From positions 6,158,357 to 6,222,356 of the forward strand of contig OW203747.1 in NCBI GenBank assembly GCA_934045075.1: a stretch of DNA of 64,000 bases, written 5' to 3'. Numbering within the stretch: the first letter of the stretch is position 1; each line of letters starts with the position of its first letter. The DNA is from Yponomeuta sedellus. Taxonomy: Eukaryota > Arthropoda > Insecta > Lepidoptera > Yponomeutidae. The notes beneath the pieces were generated by a model that saw nothing but the letters and a program-made list of their open reading frames with translations, was not told the DNA's origin and did not search any database. The translations under genes and the position numbers were made by a program. Shown here piece by piece: positions 39,745-48,585 of the stretch.

Positions 39745-42700
39745 ATGCCGGACAATGTAGCGCCTGCTGCATCTGCAGCGCCTTCCTTGAAGGAACTACT
39801 GTTCAAACGTATTTCCATCAAAGGACAAATAACTAGATTTAAGAATTATTTCGAAAAACTAAATAAATCAACACAAATTATTAGCATGGACATTGCCGAG
39901 TTGACATTGAGAGTTGCAAAATTGGAAGGTTTGTCAGCAAAATTCGACAGTTTACAATCTGAGATTGAGGTTATGAATGCTCAAAGTATTGATACGGAGA
40001 TTGACGAGCGGGAGCGCATTGAAAGTGACATTATTCAAAATTTAGCAGCAGCCCAAACATTTTTGAATAAATACAGTCACATAGATAATGAAAACAAAAA
40101 TCAACGAGAATCCATTTTCATTGAGTCTTCCGATCGCCAGGAAATTAATTTTAAACTACCGCAAATACAAGTTTCGAAATTTGACGGATCATATTTTCGC
40201 TGGCTCGAGTTTCGAGATACATTTTTGAATCTCGTGCATAATAATGAGAGAATTGCCGAAATACATAAATTCCATTATTTAATTTCCTATCTCGAAGGTG
40301 ACGCGGCGCGCATTGTTGCCAATCTTGAAGTATCGTCGTCCAACTATAAAGAAGCTTGGAAACTGATCTTAGAACGTTACGATAACAAGAGAATTCTTAT
40401 TAATCATCACTTAGATGCGTTATTTAACATTCAAGCACAACGTGAATCAGAAAGGTCATTACGTTTCTTAGTGGACCATGTCACTAAAAACCTACGCGCG
40501 TTGGCCAGTCTAGGTCAGAAAACTGACCACTGGGATGTGCTAATAATATACATGCTAACTTCTAAATTAGATAGCCGTACGTTGGCAAAATGGGAAGAAT
40601 ACCGCAACACGTTGGAGGATGTGCCGAGCTTGGAGCAATTCAAAAGATTTTTAATAGATCGCGCTGATGTGTTAGAAAGTCTAAATCGCAACAAACCCAC
40701 TACAAGCACTAATAATTTTGTACCTAAGCCTCAGATTGCTCCGCGTCCTATGATTTCGAATCACCATAATAATTTTAACAAACCTGTCCGTTCTCAGGCA
40801 CAACATACCAAATCATTCGCGATGACTCAGAGTCAGCCCGTTGTTTACCTCTGCATTATTTGCAACGGCAATCATAAAATATATGATTGTTCTACTTTCC
40901 AATCAAAAAATATCAAAGAAAGGCTTGAATACGTGTCAAAATACAAGTTATGCCAAAATTGCCTGCGTCAAGGACACCCTTCGAGTGAATGCCGAATGGG
41001 CCCTTGTCGTCAATGTAATCAAAAACATAATAGTTTATTGCACAATCCTAACCGCACTGTGGCAGTCAACGCTAACGTTGATGTCCAAGATAATCAATCT
41101 GTCGTAACGTTTGCAAAACAAAACACAAATCAGGTACTTTTATCCACCGCCGTGATACAAGTTTGTAATCCTCAAAATAATAGACTGGAAACTGTGCGTG
41201 CGCTTTTGGATTGTGGCAGTCAGTCATCATTTTTAACAAAATCACTGCAACAAAAACTCCAACTAAAATCGAACCCGATAGATTCGGTTAATGTCATAGG
41301 AATAGGTAATAACTGTTCTAACAAAGCTGTAGAAACTAGTGTTGCCCAGCTAAAATCCATGACAAGTAACTATCAAGTCACACTGTCTTGCTACGTCCTC
41401 GATGACTTAACTGGAGATTTACCAAAGGCTCCCATCGATCTGCAAAATTTATCTATACCTAAAGAGTTCACACTGGCCGACCCTAAATTCGACCAACCTG
41501 CTCCCATTGAAATTCTCATTGGGGCAGATCTGTTCTGGGACATTCTAGAATGCGAACAACGCTCCCTAGGTGTCAACAATCCTAAATTGCAAAATTCTAA
41601 GTTTGGTTGGATAGTGGCTGGCCCTATTCAATCCCGAAATGTACACAAAAATATTCAGTGCAATCACGCAATATTAACAAAATCCACTGTTGACCAGATG
41701 CTTCCTAAGTTCTGGGAACTAGAAGAATTGCCTCAAAAGCAAATTCTTACTAAAGAAGAAATGCAATGCGAAAACCATTTCCTAAATAATACCACGCGTT
41801 TACCTAACGGCAGATTTTGTGTGAAGTTACCACTAAAGGACTCTCCAGACTGCCTAGGTAATTCGTACAACCAAGCGAAAAGACGTTTATTAAACTTAGA
41901 AAAACGGTTTCGGAAAAATCCGAAACTAAAGTCACAATACACAGAGTTCATAAGAGAATATTCAGCATTAGGTCACCTAAACAAATCACAAAATAACATT
42001 CCAAATCCATCTTACTTTCTCTGTCATCATGCAGTATTCAAGGAGGATAGCGAATCTACTAAGATCCGAGTAGTGTTCGACGGTTCAGCTCCCACTACCT
42101 CTGGCTACTCCGTCAATGACATTTTAATGGTAGGTCCAAACATGCAAGACACTCTCTTCTCCATACTAATCAGAGCACGACAGTACAAATTCATTCTGGC
42201 AGGTGATATTGCAAAAATGTACCGCCAAGTGGAAGTCGCTGATGAAGATCGTGACCTCCAATTGATACTATGGAGAGAAGAAGAGACGAAGCCTATAGAA
42301 ACATTGCGACTGAGTACTGTCACTTACGGCACAGCAAGTGCCAGTTACTTGAGCACTAGATGTCTTTGGCAGGTGGGAGAGGAGTGCGAGGATGAACTTA
42401 TTAAAACTATAATTCAAGGCGACTTTTACGTCGACGATCTAATAACCGGGTCTGACGACGCATCAGAATTAAAATACATACAAAATTCAGTTTCAAATGC
42501 CCTAAGCGCAGCTGGTTTCCCCTTACGAAAATATAAAACTAACCTATCTACACTATTTCAAGATTCAGAACTAAATATCCAAGATAAATTAACTCTCAGC
42601 GAATCGTCGAGCACTCTTGGTATCGGGTGGGATCCAGCTACAGACACACTTAATTTTCCAACGAATCTTCCAACACACGATTGCGAAATTACGAAAAGAT

Positions 42701-43302
42701 TTATTTTGTCATGTTCTTTTCGAATCTTTGACCCACTAGGCATTCTAAGTCCGTGCATTATTAAACCAAAGATTTTAATTCAAAGGCTCTGGCAAAAAGG
42801 CGTGGAATGGGATCAACCCGTTCCACAGGAAATAAAGGCAGAGTGGTTGGACATAGCAAACTGCTTACATGAACTGTCAAATCTAAATATTCCACGGCGT
42901 GTTATTTGTAACTTCCCTAAAACAATCGAGTTGCATACCTACAGCGACGCTTCGCAACATGCCTACGGCGCCTGTGTTTATTTAAAATCTATCAGCGCAG
43001 ATGATGACGTCACTATCAGATTGCTATGTGCCAAGTCCAAAGTAGCTCCGTTAAAACCCACCACCATCCCGCGACTCGAGCTCTGCGCCGCCTTGCTAGC
43101 TGCTAACCTATGCAAAAATGTCCTAGATTCGATAAGATACACTCCCTCACGTATAATACATTGGTGTGATTCAAGTATTGTGCTGAGTTGGATAAGCAAA
43201 AATCCAAAAAATCTAAAAACATTCGTGGCAAATAGAATAGGCGAGATTTTAGAACTGACCAACCCACTGTCGTGTCGTGGCGTTATGTACCTACAGATGT
43301 AA
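39745..43302 (+). CDS. BEL/Pao Gag-Pol, N-terminal part (protease, RT, RNase H)
   Basis: The 1185-codon frame starts MPDNVAPAASAAPSLKE. An N-terminal coiled coil is followed by the BEL gag block (about residues 140-300, FDGSYFRWLEFRDTF). Zinc knuckles lie at about 370-435 (CQNCLRQGHPSSEC, CRQCNQKH) and the protease at about 490 (LLDCGSQSSF; the active-site triad reads DCG rather than DSG/DTG, as is common in this group). Reverse transcriptase has the catalytic YVDD near residue 900. RNase H follows (YSDASQHAYGACV). The frame ends prematurely at 43302 after a frameshift near 43270; pol continues in the next frame. Confidence 0.9.
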   Translation: MPDNVAPAASAAPSLKELLFKRISIKGQITRFKNYFEKLNKSTQIISMDIAELTLRVAKLEGLSAKFDSLQSEIEVMNAQSIDTEIDERERIESDIIQNLAAAQTFLNKYSHIDNENKNQRESIFIESSDRQEINFKLPQIQVSKFDGSYFRWLEFRDTFLNLVHNNERIAEIHKFHYLISYLEGDAARIVANLEVSSSNYKEAWKLILERYDNKRILINHHLDALFNIQAQRESERSLRFLVDHVTKNLRALASLGQKTDHWDVLIIYMLTSKLDSRTLAKWEEYRNTLEDVPSLEQFKRFLIDRADVLESLNRNKPTTSTNNFVPKPQIAPRPMISNHHNNFNKPVRSQAQHTKSFAMTQSQPVVYLCIICNGNHKIYDCSTFQSKNIKERLEYVSKYKLCQNCLRQGHPSSECRMGPCRQCNQKHNSLLHNPNRTVAVNANVDVQDNQSVVTFAKQNTNQVLLSTAVIQVCNPQNNRLETVRALLDCGSQSSFLTKSLQQKLQLKSNPIDSVNVIGIGNNCSNKAVETSVAQLKSMTSNYQVTLSCYVLDDLTGDLPKAPIDLQNLSIPKEFTLADPKFDQPAPIEILIGADLFWDILECEQRSLGVNNPKLQNSKFGWIVAGPIQSRNVHKNIQCNHAILTKSTVDQMLPKFWELEELPQKQILTKEEMQCENHFLNNTTRLPNGRFCVKLPLKDSPDCLGNSYNQAKRRLLNLEKRFRKNPKLKSQYTEFIREYSALGHLNKSQNNIPNPSYFLCHHAVFKEDSESTKIRVVFDGSAPTTSGYSVNDILMVGPNMQDTLFSILIRARQYKFILAGDIAKMYRQVEVADEDRDLQLILWREEETKPIETLRLSTVTYGTASASYLSTRCLWQVGEECEDELIKTIIQGDFYVDDLITGSDDASELKYIQNSVSNALSAAGFPLRKYKTNLSTLFQDSELNIQDKLTLSESSSTLGIGWDPATDTLNFPTNLPTHDCEITKRFILSCSFRIFDPLGILSPCIIKPKILIQRLWQKGVEWDQPVPQEIKAEWLDIANCLHELSNLNIPRRVICNFPKTIELHTYSDASQHAYGACVYLKSISADDDVTIRLLCAKSKVAPLKPTTIPRLELCAALLAANLCKNVLDSIRYTPSRIIHWCDSSIVLSWISKNPKNLKTFVANRIGEILELTNPLSCRGVMYLQM

Positions 43303-44978
43303 ACCCGGCAGATTTAATTTCACGAGGAGTCAGTGCTAGTCAAATATGTCAGAATGCGTTATGGTGGTCAGGTCCTCTTTATCTGTATAAAGGCGAATCC
43401 AGTTGGCCGAAATTGAACTTTAAAGAACCGATTAATCTGCCTGAACTAAAGGTAAACATTGCGACTGCACAGAATGATTCCGATTTTATTGACTTTTGTA
43501 AATACTCCAACTTCAATAAATTGCAACGAACATTTGCATATATCTATCGTTTTATAATGAATCTTAAACCGAGTAATCGTAATAATAAATGCAAGGGATC
43601 ATTAACGGTTGATGAATTAAATAATTCATTTAACATTTTATGTCATTTGTCTCAAAAACAATCTTTCGCATGTGACTACAAAAATTTATCAAACAACAAG
43701 GATTTAGAACATAAATCTAAAATCTTGTCCCTTTCACCCTTTTTTGAAAAACACACTAACTTAATTAGAGTTGGCGGGCGACTTAATTCCTCCAATTATT
43801 CGCACGAGAAGAAACACCCTATATTGCTCGATGCGTCACATCACCTGACTAAATTATTATTCGAGCGCGAGCATCTTCGTAGTTTGCATGCCGGCCCACA
43901 GCTGTTGTTATCAACGATTAGACAGACGGTGTGGCCGATTAACGGTAGAAAACTTGCTAGACGAGTTTCAAATCAGTGCGTTTTGTGCACTCGCATTCGC
44001 GGTCAAACACTTTATCCTAAAATGGGCAATTTACCTACTTACAGATCCTCAGTAGATTTCCCTTTTAAATCAGTAGGAGTAGACTATGCCGGTCCCTTTA
44101 TGATCCTAAATCGAAAAGGACGGGGAGCAAAATTAATGAAATGTTATTTGTGTTTATTTGTTTGTTTGCGTTTCAAGTGTGTGCATTTAGAACCTGTTAG
44201 TGACTTAACAAAAGAGTCATTCATAATGACACTTCGCAGATTCATTGCACGCCGCGGCAAACCAGCGGAGGTATTCTCCGACAATGGGCGGAATTTTGTT
44301 GCAGCGGCAAAGGATTTAAATACTTTTTTTAAATGCAGTCATACTTCTTTCTCGGATTTTGCGACACAGGAGGGAATAAAATTCAATTTTATCCCTGCAT
44401 ACGCTCCTCACTTCGGGGGTATATGGGAAGCCGGGGTTAAATCGGCAAAATTTCATATAAAACGAGTCATGGGCAACACTCATTTAACGTTTGAGGAGAT
44501 TTGTACTTTATTTGCACAGGTGGAGGCCATACTTAACAGTCGTCCCTTGTGTCCTCTTTCCTCATCCCCTGACGACTTCCTTTCCTTAACCCCAGGGCAC
44601 TTTATACTTGGGAGGCCACTTAACGGCGTACCTGCACCGACCCTGGAGAATTACAAAGAACATGCGCTAAAGAGGCATGCAAGACTTGAACAAATACGAC
44701 AACATTTTTGGAAGAGATGGCAGCGAGAATACGTCTCTGAATTGCAGCAGCGTACAAAGTGGAAGACTGACAAGACCAAGCTAAGCGTTGGCGATTTAGT
44801 ACTGCTGCAGGAAGACAATGTTCCACCACTATGTTGGCGTCTCGGGCGAGTTTTGCGGTTGTATCCAGGCCAAGATGGGATATCCAGAGTTGCCGACATA
44901 AAGACCACCAGAAATGTTATCCGTCGGCCATTGGTTCGAGTATGTCCCCTACCTGCGTCTGAAGATCTTCAAGTTTGA
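43272..44978 (+). CDS. BEL/Pao Pol, integrase part (frameshifted)
   Basis: This 568-codon frame continues pol after the shift (VPTDVNPADLISRG). It has an integrase zinc-binding region (HLRSLHAGP...CVLCTRIRG; H-H-C-C) and the DDE core, with D in VGVDYAGPF, D in VFSDNGRNF and E in GGIWEAGVK. A C-terminal domain follows (VGDLVLLQEDNVPPLCWRLG) and the frame ends at a stop at 44976-44978. The ATG at 43272 is incidental. The five bases GTCGT appear twice in a row at the break, which explains the shift. Confidence 0.85.
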   Translation: MSWRYVPTDVNPADLISRGVSASQICQNALWWSGPLYLYKGESSWPKLNFKEPINLPELKVNIATAQNDSDFIDFCKYSNFNKLQRTFAYIYRFIMNLKPSNRNNKCKGSLTVDELNNSFNILCHLSQKQSFACDYKNLSNNKDLEHKSKILSLSPFFEKHTNLIRVGGRLNSSNYSHEKKHPILLDASHHLTKLLFEREHLRSLHAGPQLLLSTIRQTVWPINGRKLARRVSNQCVLCTRIRGQTLYPKMGNLPTYRSSVDFPFKSVGVDYAGPFMILNRKGRGAKLMKCYLCLFVCLRFKCVHLEPVSDLTKESFIMTLRRFIARRGKPAEVFSDNGRNFVAAAKDLNTFFKCSHTSFSDFATQEGIKFNFIPAYAPHFGGIWEAGVKSAKFHIKRVMGNTHLTFEEICTLFAQVEAILNSRPLCPLSSSPDDFLSLTPGHFILGRPLNGVPAPTLENYKEHALKRHARLEQIRQHFWKRWQREYVSELQQRTKWKTDKTKLSVGDLVLLQEDNVPPLCWRLGRVLRLYPGQDGISRVADIKTTRNVIRRPLVRVCPLPASEDLQV

Positions 44979-44996
44979 AAGTCTTCGCCTTTCAAC

Positions 44997-45006
44997 GGGG
45001 GGAAGA
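44997..45006 (+). other. Polypurine tract
   Basis: GGGGGGAAGA immediately precedes the 3' LTR (two bases away), as expected for plus-strand priming. Confidence 0.75.
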
Positions 45007-45008
45007 TA

Positions 45009-45257
45009 TGTTCACGCGCCTGTTAGAAGTTATTAGCAACGATTGTGAATCTAGTGACTGTTGGTTTCACAGTTGAAGTAGGCGTTTTTCTAATGACGGT
45101 ACATTGCCTTTATTTTTGTTTAAATATCACTCACTTTTCTCGATCTGACGAGACACAAGGCATCCTTGTATAACCGTATTTTTTTATCGTTATTACATCT
45201 AAATAGTAAACAAAAGCCTGAGTTTTATTGAAGAAACTCCGTTCTTGAGCTAAAACA
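45009..45257 (+). repeat. 3' LTR of the BEL/Pao element
   Basis: This 249-bp copy appears identical to the 5' LTR. It is followed directly by the target duplication TAAAT. Confidence 0.95.
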
Positions 45258-45587
45258 TAAATGAATCGCTGAATGTGTTGGTAAGCGCAAATCTCGAGAG
45301 CAGCTGAACCGATTTCGCTAATTCTTTTTTTAGAATATTCCTTGAAGTACGAGGATGGTCCTTACGGAGAGAAAAATAAAAAAAATATTTAAGAATCGAC
45401 TGTTAGGCGGTACGAAGTTCGCTGGGTCAGCTATTCATTATAAAACAAGATGCCTAAAACCCTCCATTAACGACGTATAAATATTCTGTGATAGAACCTT
45501 CATTGTTTTTTATAAATAATACCGTTTGACTCTCTATATAGACAGTTAGACACATATAAATGTAGAGTTCTTTTAGGGTTTTGATCG

Positions 45588-45990
45588 ATCGGTATCAACC
45601 CTTGTGTCCCCACTACTGGAGCAAGGGTCTCTTCCTGCATCGCAGGAAGGTTAGGACATACTCCACCACGGGGGCCAATTCCGAAATGGTGGAGGATTCA
45701 ATCCTCAATCAATCAATCGATTCAATCAGTCCTCAGGATTGTTGTCGCGGGTCTTACCTACTGTCAGAAGTTATCAAGCCGCTCATAAGGCCTCTGACTT
45801 GGCTTAACGACTGCCATTACATGACAGTCGGCACCAACGGCTTAGCGTGCCTTGCGAAGTACGGAAGCGCTCGGAAAAAATCCCACTAGCGGTAGTCATT
45901 TGATGGTCATCCATCCAGCACCTGACCGCGCCTGTTGCTTAACCCAAGTGATTGATTACAATCACTCGGTCCCACGGTATTAGTATAATA
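45588..45990 (-). mobile_element. 5S-derived SINE (reverse), with head
   Basis: Reading from the left it has the 3' body (TCTTCCTGCATCGCAGGAAG, TCCACCACGGGGGCC), a local expansion of CAATC words at 45698-45730, GACAGTCGGCACC, then the 5S-like head on the right (CCATCCAGCACCTGACCGCG, GTTGCTTAACCCAAGTGATT). Confidence 0.75.
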
Positions 45991-46802
45991 CTGATGTATT
46001 TTTCGGATGAAATTATTGTAACTTCATATTACATGGAGAGGAAAAGGCATTTACTATCTATTTACGGCATCTACTTTACGAGTGTCAAAAGGATTCGATT
46101 GCAATAATTTGAAAAAATATATAAATATTCTATGTAATTTGGGTAATGTGGCCCAACATAACCTTACGCCTGTATCCCAGAGGGGAAAGCAGTGACCAGG
46201 CTCTGCCACTTGCCACGATCCTGACAGATCACCTTCGCTTCATCAACGTTCATTAGTCTTTGCATGCACGCGCGCCGGGGTAATCAGGTGAGTATGAAAT
46301 TTCCTTTTTTCAGGGAGGAATTTACTATTTGAGTCGTCCATCTATTGTACGTAGTTTGTTCCTATTGAACTCGCATGTCTGGTAAGGTAACAGATCGCGT
46401 GATGTCAGTAACGGATTTTCCCTCCGAAACCTGAAATGGCGCCCTTTTCCGCGACACACGCCAGGCACTGCCTGTCGCGTAGTCAGGGAGGAAGGCCGTC
46501 AGTTTTCTTGTTGGTGGTGTCTAGTTCGACTTCGTTTATTGCTTCATATGGTACGTACTTAATTCGACTGCTTATAGTACATACTTAGGGCGCTATCCTG
46601 TGCTAGAGTTAGCACCACCAATGGAAAAAGATCATACTTATCATCTTTTTCAACGCGTCGTTGGAAAAAGTTAACATCATGAAACCGGCGTCTCACTATG
46701 GGATGTAATATAATATATACCTATTGCATCTTGAGATATAACAAGTTATCACTCGTCAGACATTATGTACGAGACTGGTTCACACTTGCTATAATAATAT
46801 TA
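45991..46802. other. Spacer with one LINE-derived repeat
   Basis: 46165-46300 shares CGCCTGTATCCCAGAGG and CGATCCTGACAGATCACC with 12195-12300. Otherwise nothing is recognised. Confidence 0.4.
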
Positions 46803-47010
46803 GTTCTTCTTCTTCAGGCTATATTAGTCCACTGCTGGACATAGCCCTCCCCTAATGAGCACCATAGCGCAAGGTTGTGCCATCATTGGGGGGTAATTCC
46901 CATAATCCCCACGCTGGCCATGCCCACCCCCCAGTTTGGGTCCCTTACGACACCCGCGGGAAGAATTCGGGTTGGTGCTATTCTCTAAGCCGACACCACA
47001 CAGCCGATAC
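46803..47010 (-). mobile_element. RTE-like LINE 3' end (reverse)
   Basis: TTCTTCAGGCTATATTAGTC, CACTGCTGGACATAGCCC and CACCCGCGGGAAGAATTCGG recur at 60308-60578. On the minus strand it ends in a GAAGAAGAA tail. Confidence 0.6.
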
Positions 47011-48212
47011 CATAATAATATTATAGCTATAAAACTAAATGTATAACGAAGGATAAATTATTATATCGCAAGATGTAATATGTATCTTATTACATCCCAT
47101 AGTGAGAAGCCAGCTTAAACGTAATAGATAGGTATAGTATCTCTTTTCAGAACCTACTGACAAGAACCTAGGACTTTAAAGTTGTTTTGGTAAAAATGCC
47201 GACAAATTGTCTGGATATATTTTTATTTAGAGTTTCAAAAAGATTTAAGAAGAAACTGTTAACTTAGAAACGTCTTAAATTGTTATGTAATTTTTTCGAA
47301 AAATTTATAAAAAACGAGACATAATTTACCTACCTACATTGTGATCTTTATGTTCCTTATTTGTTAACGAATGTTTTTGAAATTAATTTAATAAAATCTC
47401 TCACTCTTCGTGATTGTGAAAAGTCCAAGAAATGTCTTATGCCAGTGCCATAGTCACCGCATTTTTTTAAACCTTTAACTTTTTTGAGTATTTTAAATAG
47501 TCCTTCATCCAAAATACTTAAAAAGGGTTATTTCAGAAGATTTTATTAGTAAACTGGCTTTGCTCTAAATATCCCTTTCCCTCCTTCTCTTTGCTCTGCT
47601 CTCAGGATATGCAAATATTTTTATCAATCTCTCTATCTATCTAGGTACTAAGAAAGATTTGAATTAACGACATCACGTTAAAATTTTGGTTTCTAAAATA
47701 GAAATATTTATTCTAAAATACTTATTCTTAAATAAAATAGAGATACCTAGACATAAAAATCAACCACGAATATCACGTTCTGAGCATCACATAGGCTGTT
47801 AACATTCATCGGCTCTCTGACTATAAGCCCATCCAGAAGGAAAACTTCTCCCTTAGAGCGAAACGGACCTATTACCTCACGATCGAGTGAAAAGGAGACA
47901 AAACATGGGAAACAGTAAAGTTCTGATTTGAAGACCCATTCCTTTTCCGACGAACGCTTCTTCTAACCGCGTTAGTCATGCGTTCTTCTTTCGAATAATT
48001 TTAATTTTATTTTCATCTATAAAATTTTCAGATCAGTGTTTTTTTTTATTCTAGTGTAATTTGGCTACCAGAGTGAAGTATTGGGAGTAGGTATTGGAAA
48101 CGGGCGGTAAAGGCCTAGGTAAGTAATTATAGTCTAGGACCTATTACTACATCAAAATGAAATTTTGAAAATTTTCGACTGTAAAATCAACATTTTAAAT
48201 TTATTATATTGT
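47011..48212. other. AT-rich spacer upstream of the SDCCAG8 coding start
   Basis: No gene or clear repeat is recognised. The SDCCAG8 promoter and 5' UTR exon(s) may lie here or further left, but I cannot place them. Confidence 0.35.
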
Positions 48213-48391
48213 AATAAAAACTGTTTTTACATGGATTTTACTCGTTTAATTTAGATTTTTACAATTTTCCGACGTTTTGGCACTTTTTCAAGTACCGTGG
48301 TCTCGGAAGACACAAGAAACGTCGGAAAATTGTAAAAATGTAAATTAAACGAGTAAAATTAAATGAAATCCGTGTAAATACAGTTTTTATT
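48213..48391. mobile_element. Foldback MITE with arms of about 64-75 bp
   Basis: The left arm (48213-48276: AATAAAAACTGTTTTTACAT, then CTCGTTTAATTTAGATTTTT and CCGACGTTTT) pairs imperfectly with the right arm (48317-48391: AAACGTCGGAAAATTGTAAA ... AATACAGTTTTTATT). A half copy is at about 4790-4890. It lies just 5' of the first coding exon of the downstream gene. Confidence 0.65.
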
Positions 48392-48466
48392 ATGTTGATT
48401 GGGCAGCCGAAACTTTTTTTAAACAAAAAAATAACGGTGACTTTTTGTTGATTTTTCTCCCTTAGG

Positions 48467-48585
48467 ATGGGTTCAACGAACTATTTGAGCAAGTCAAAAG
48501 CTTACAAGCCCCGGAGCGGGTCCAGTGTGGGCAGCGACAAAGATCTGAGTGGAAAGCTGAGGAGAACCAAAATCAGGGGAGTATT
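48467..48585 (+). CDS. SDCCAG8: SDCCAG8 exon 1 (coding start)
   Basis: An acceptor TTTTTCTCCCTTAG precedes G-ATG, so a 5' non-coding exon is implied. It reads MGSTNYLSKSKAYKPRSGSS then VGSDKDLSGKLRRTKIRG. The donor ATT-GTACAT at 48586 gives phase 2, which fits exon 2; the nearer GTATTG at 48581 does not. The start is moderately sure. Confidence 0.6.

Larger units (their letters stand above)
38650..45257 (+). mobile_element. BEL/Pao LTR retrotransposon, recent insertion
   Basis: The 6608-bp element has two 249-bp LTRs that look identical base for base, both beginning TGTTCACG, and a 5-bp target duplication TAAAT (38645-38649, 45258-45262). Internal order is gag, aspartic protease, reverse transcriptase, RNase H and integrase, the BEL/Pao order. 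No envelope-like frame is seen. Identical LTRs mean very recent insertion. A frame break in pol makes this copy unlikely to be autonomous as it stands. Confidence 0.95.
38634..45434 (+). mobile_element. Helitron-like copy split by the BEL element
   Basis: The left stub TCTATAATATATAAAT (38634-38649) continues after the BEL element as GAATCGCTGAATGTG from 45263, then CTCGAGAGCAGCTGAACCGA and ends GTTCGCTGGGTCAGCTAT at 45434. Removing the LTR element and one TAAAT restores collinearity with 52818-52995 and 59195-59377. The terminal CTAG is mutated to CTAT. Confidence 0.75.
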
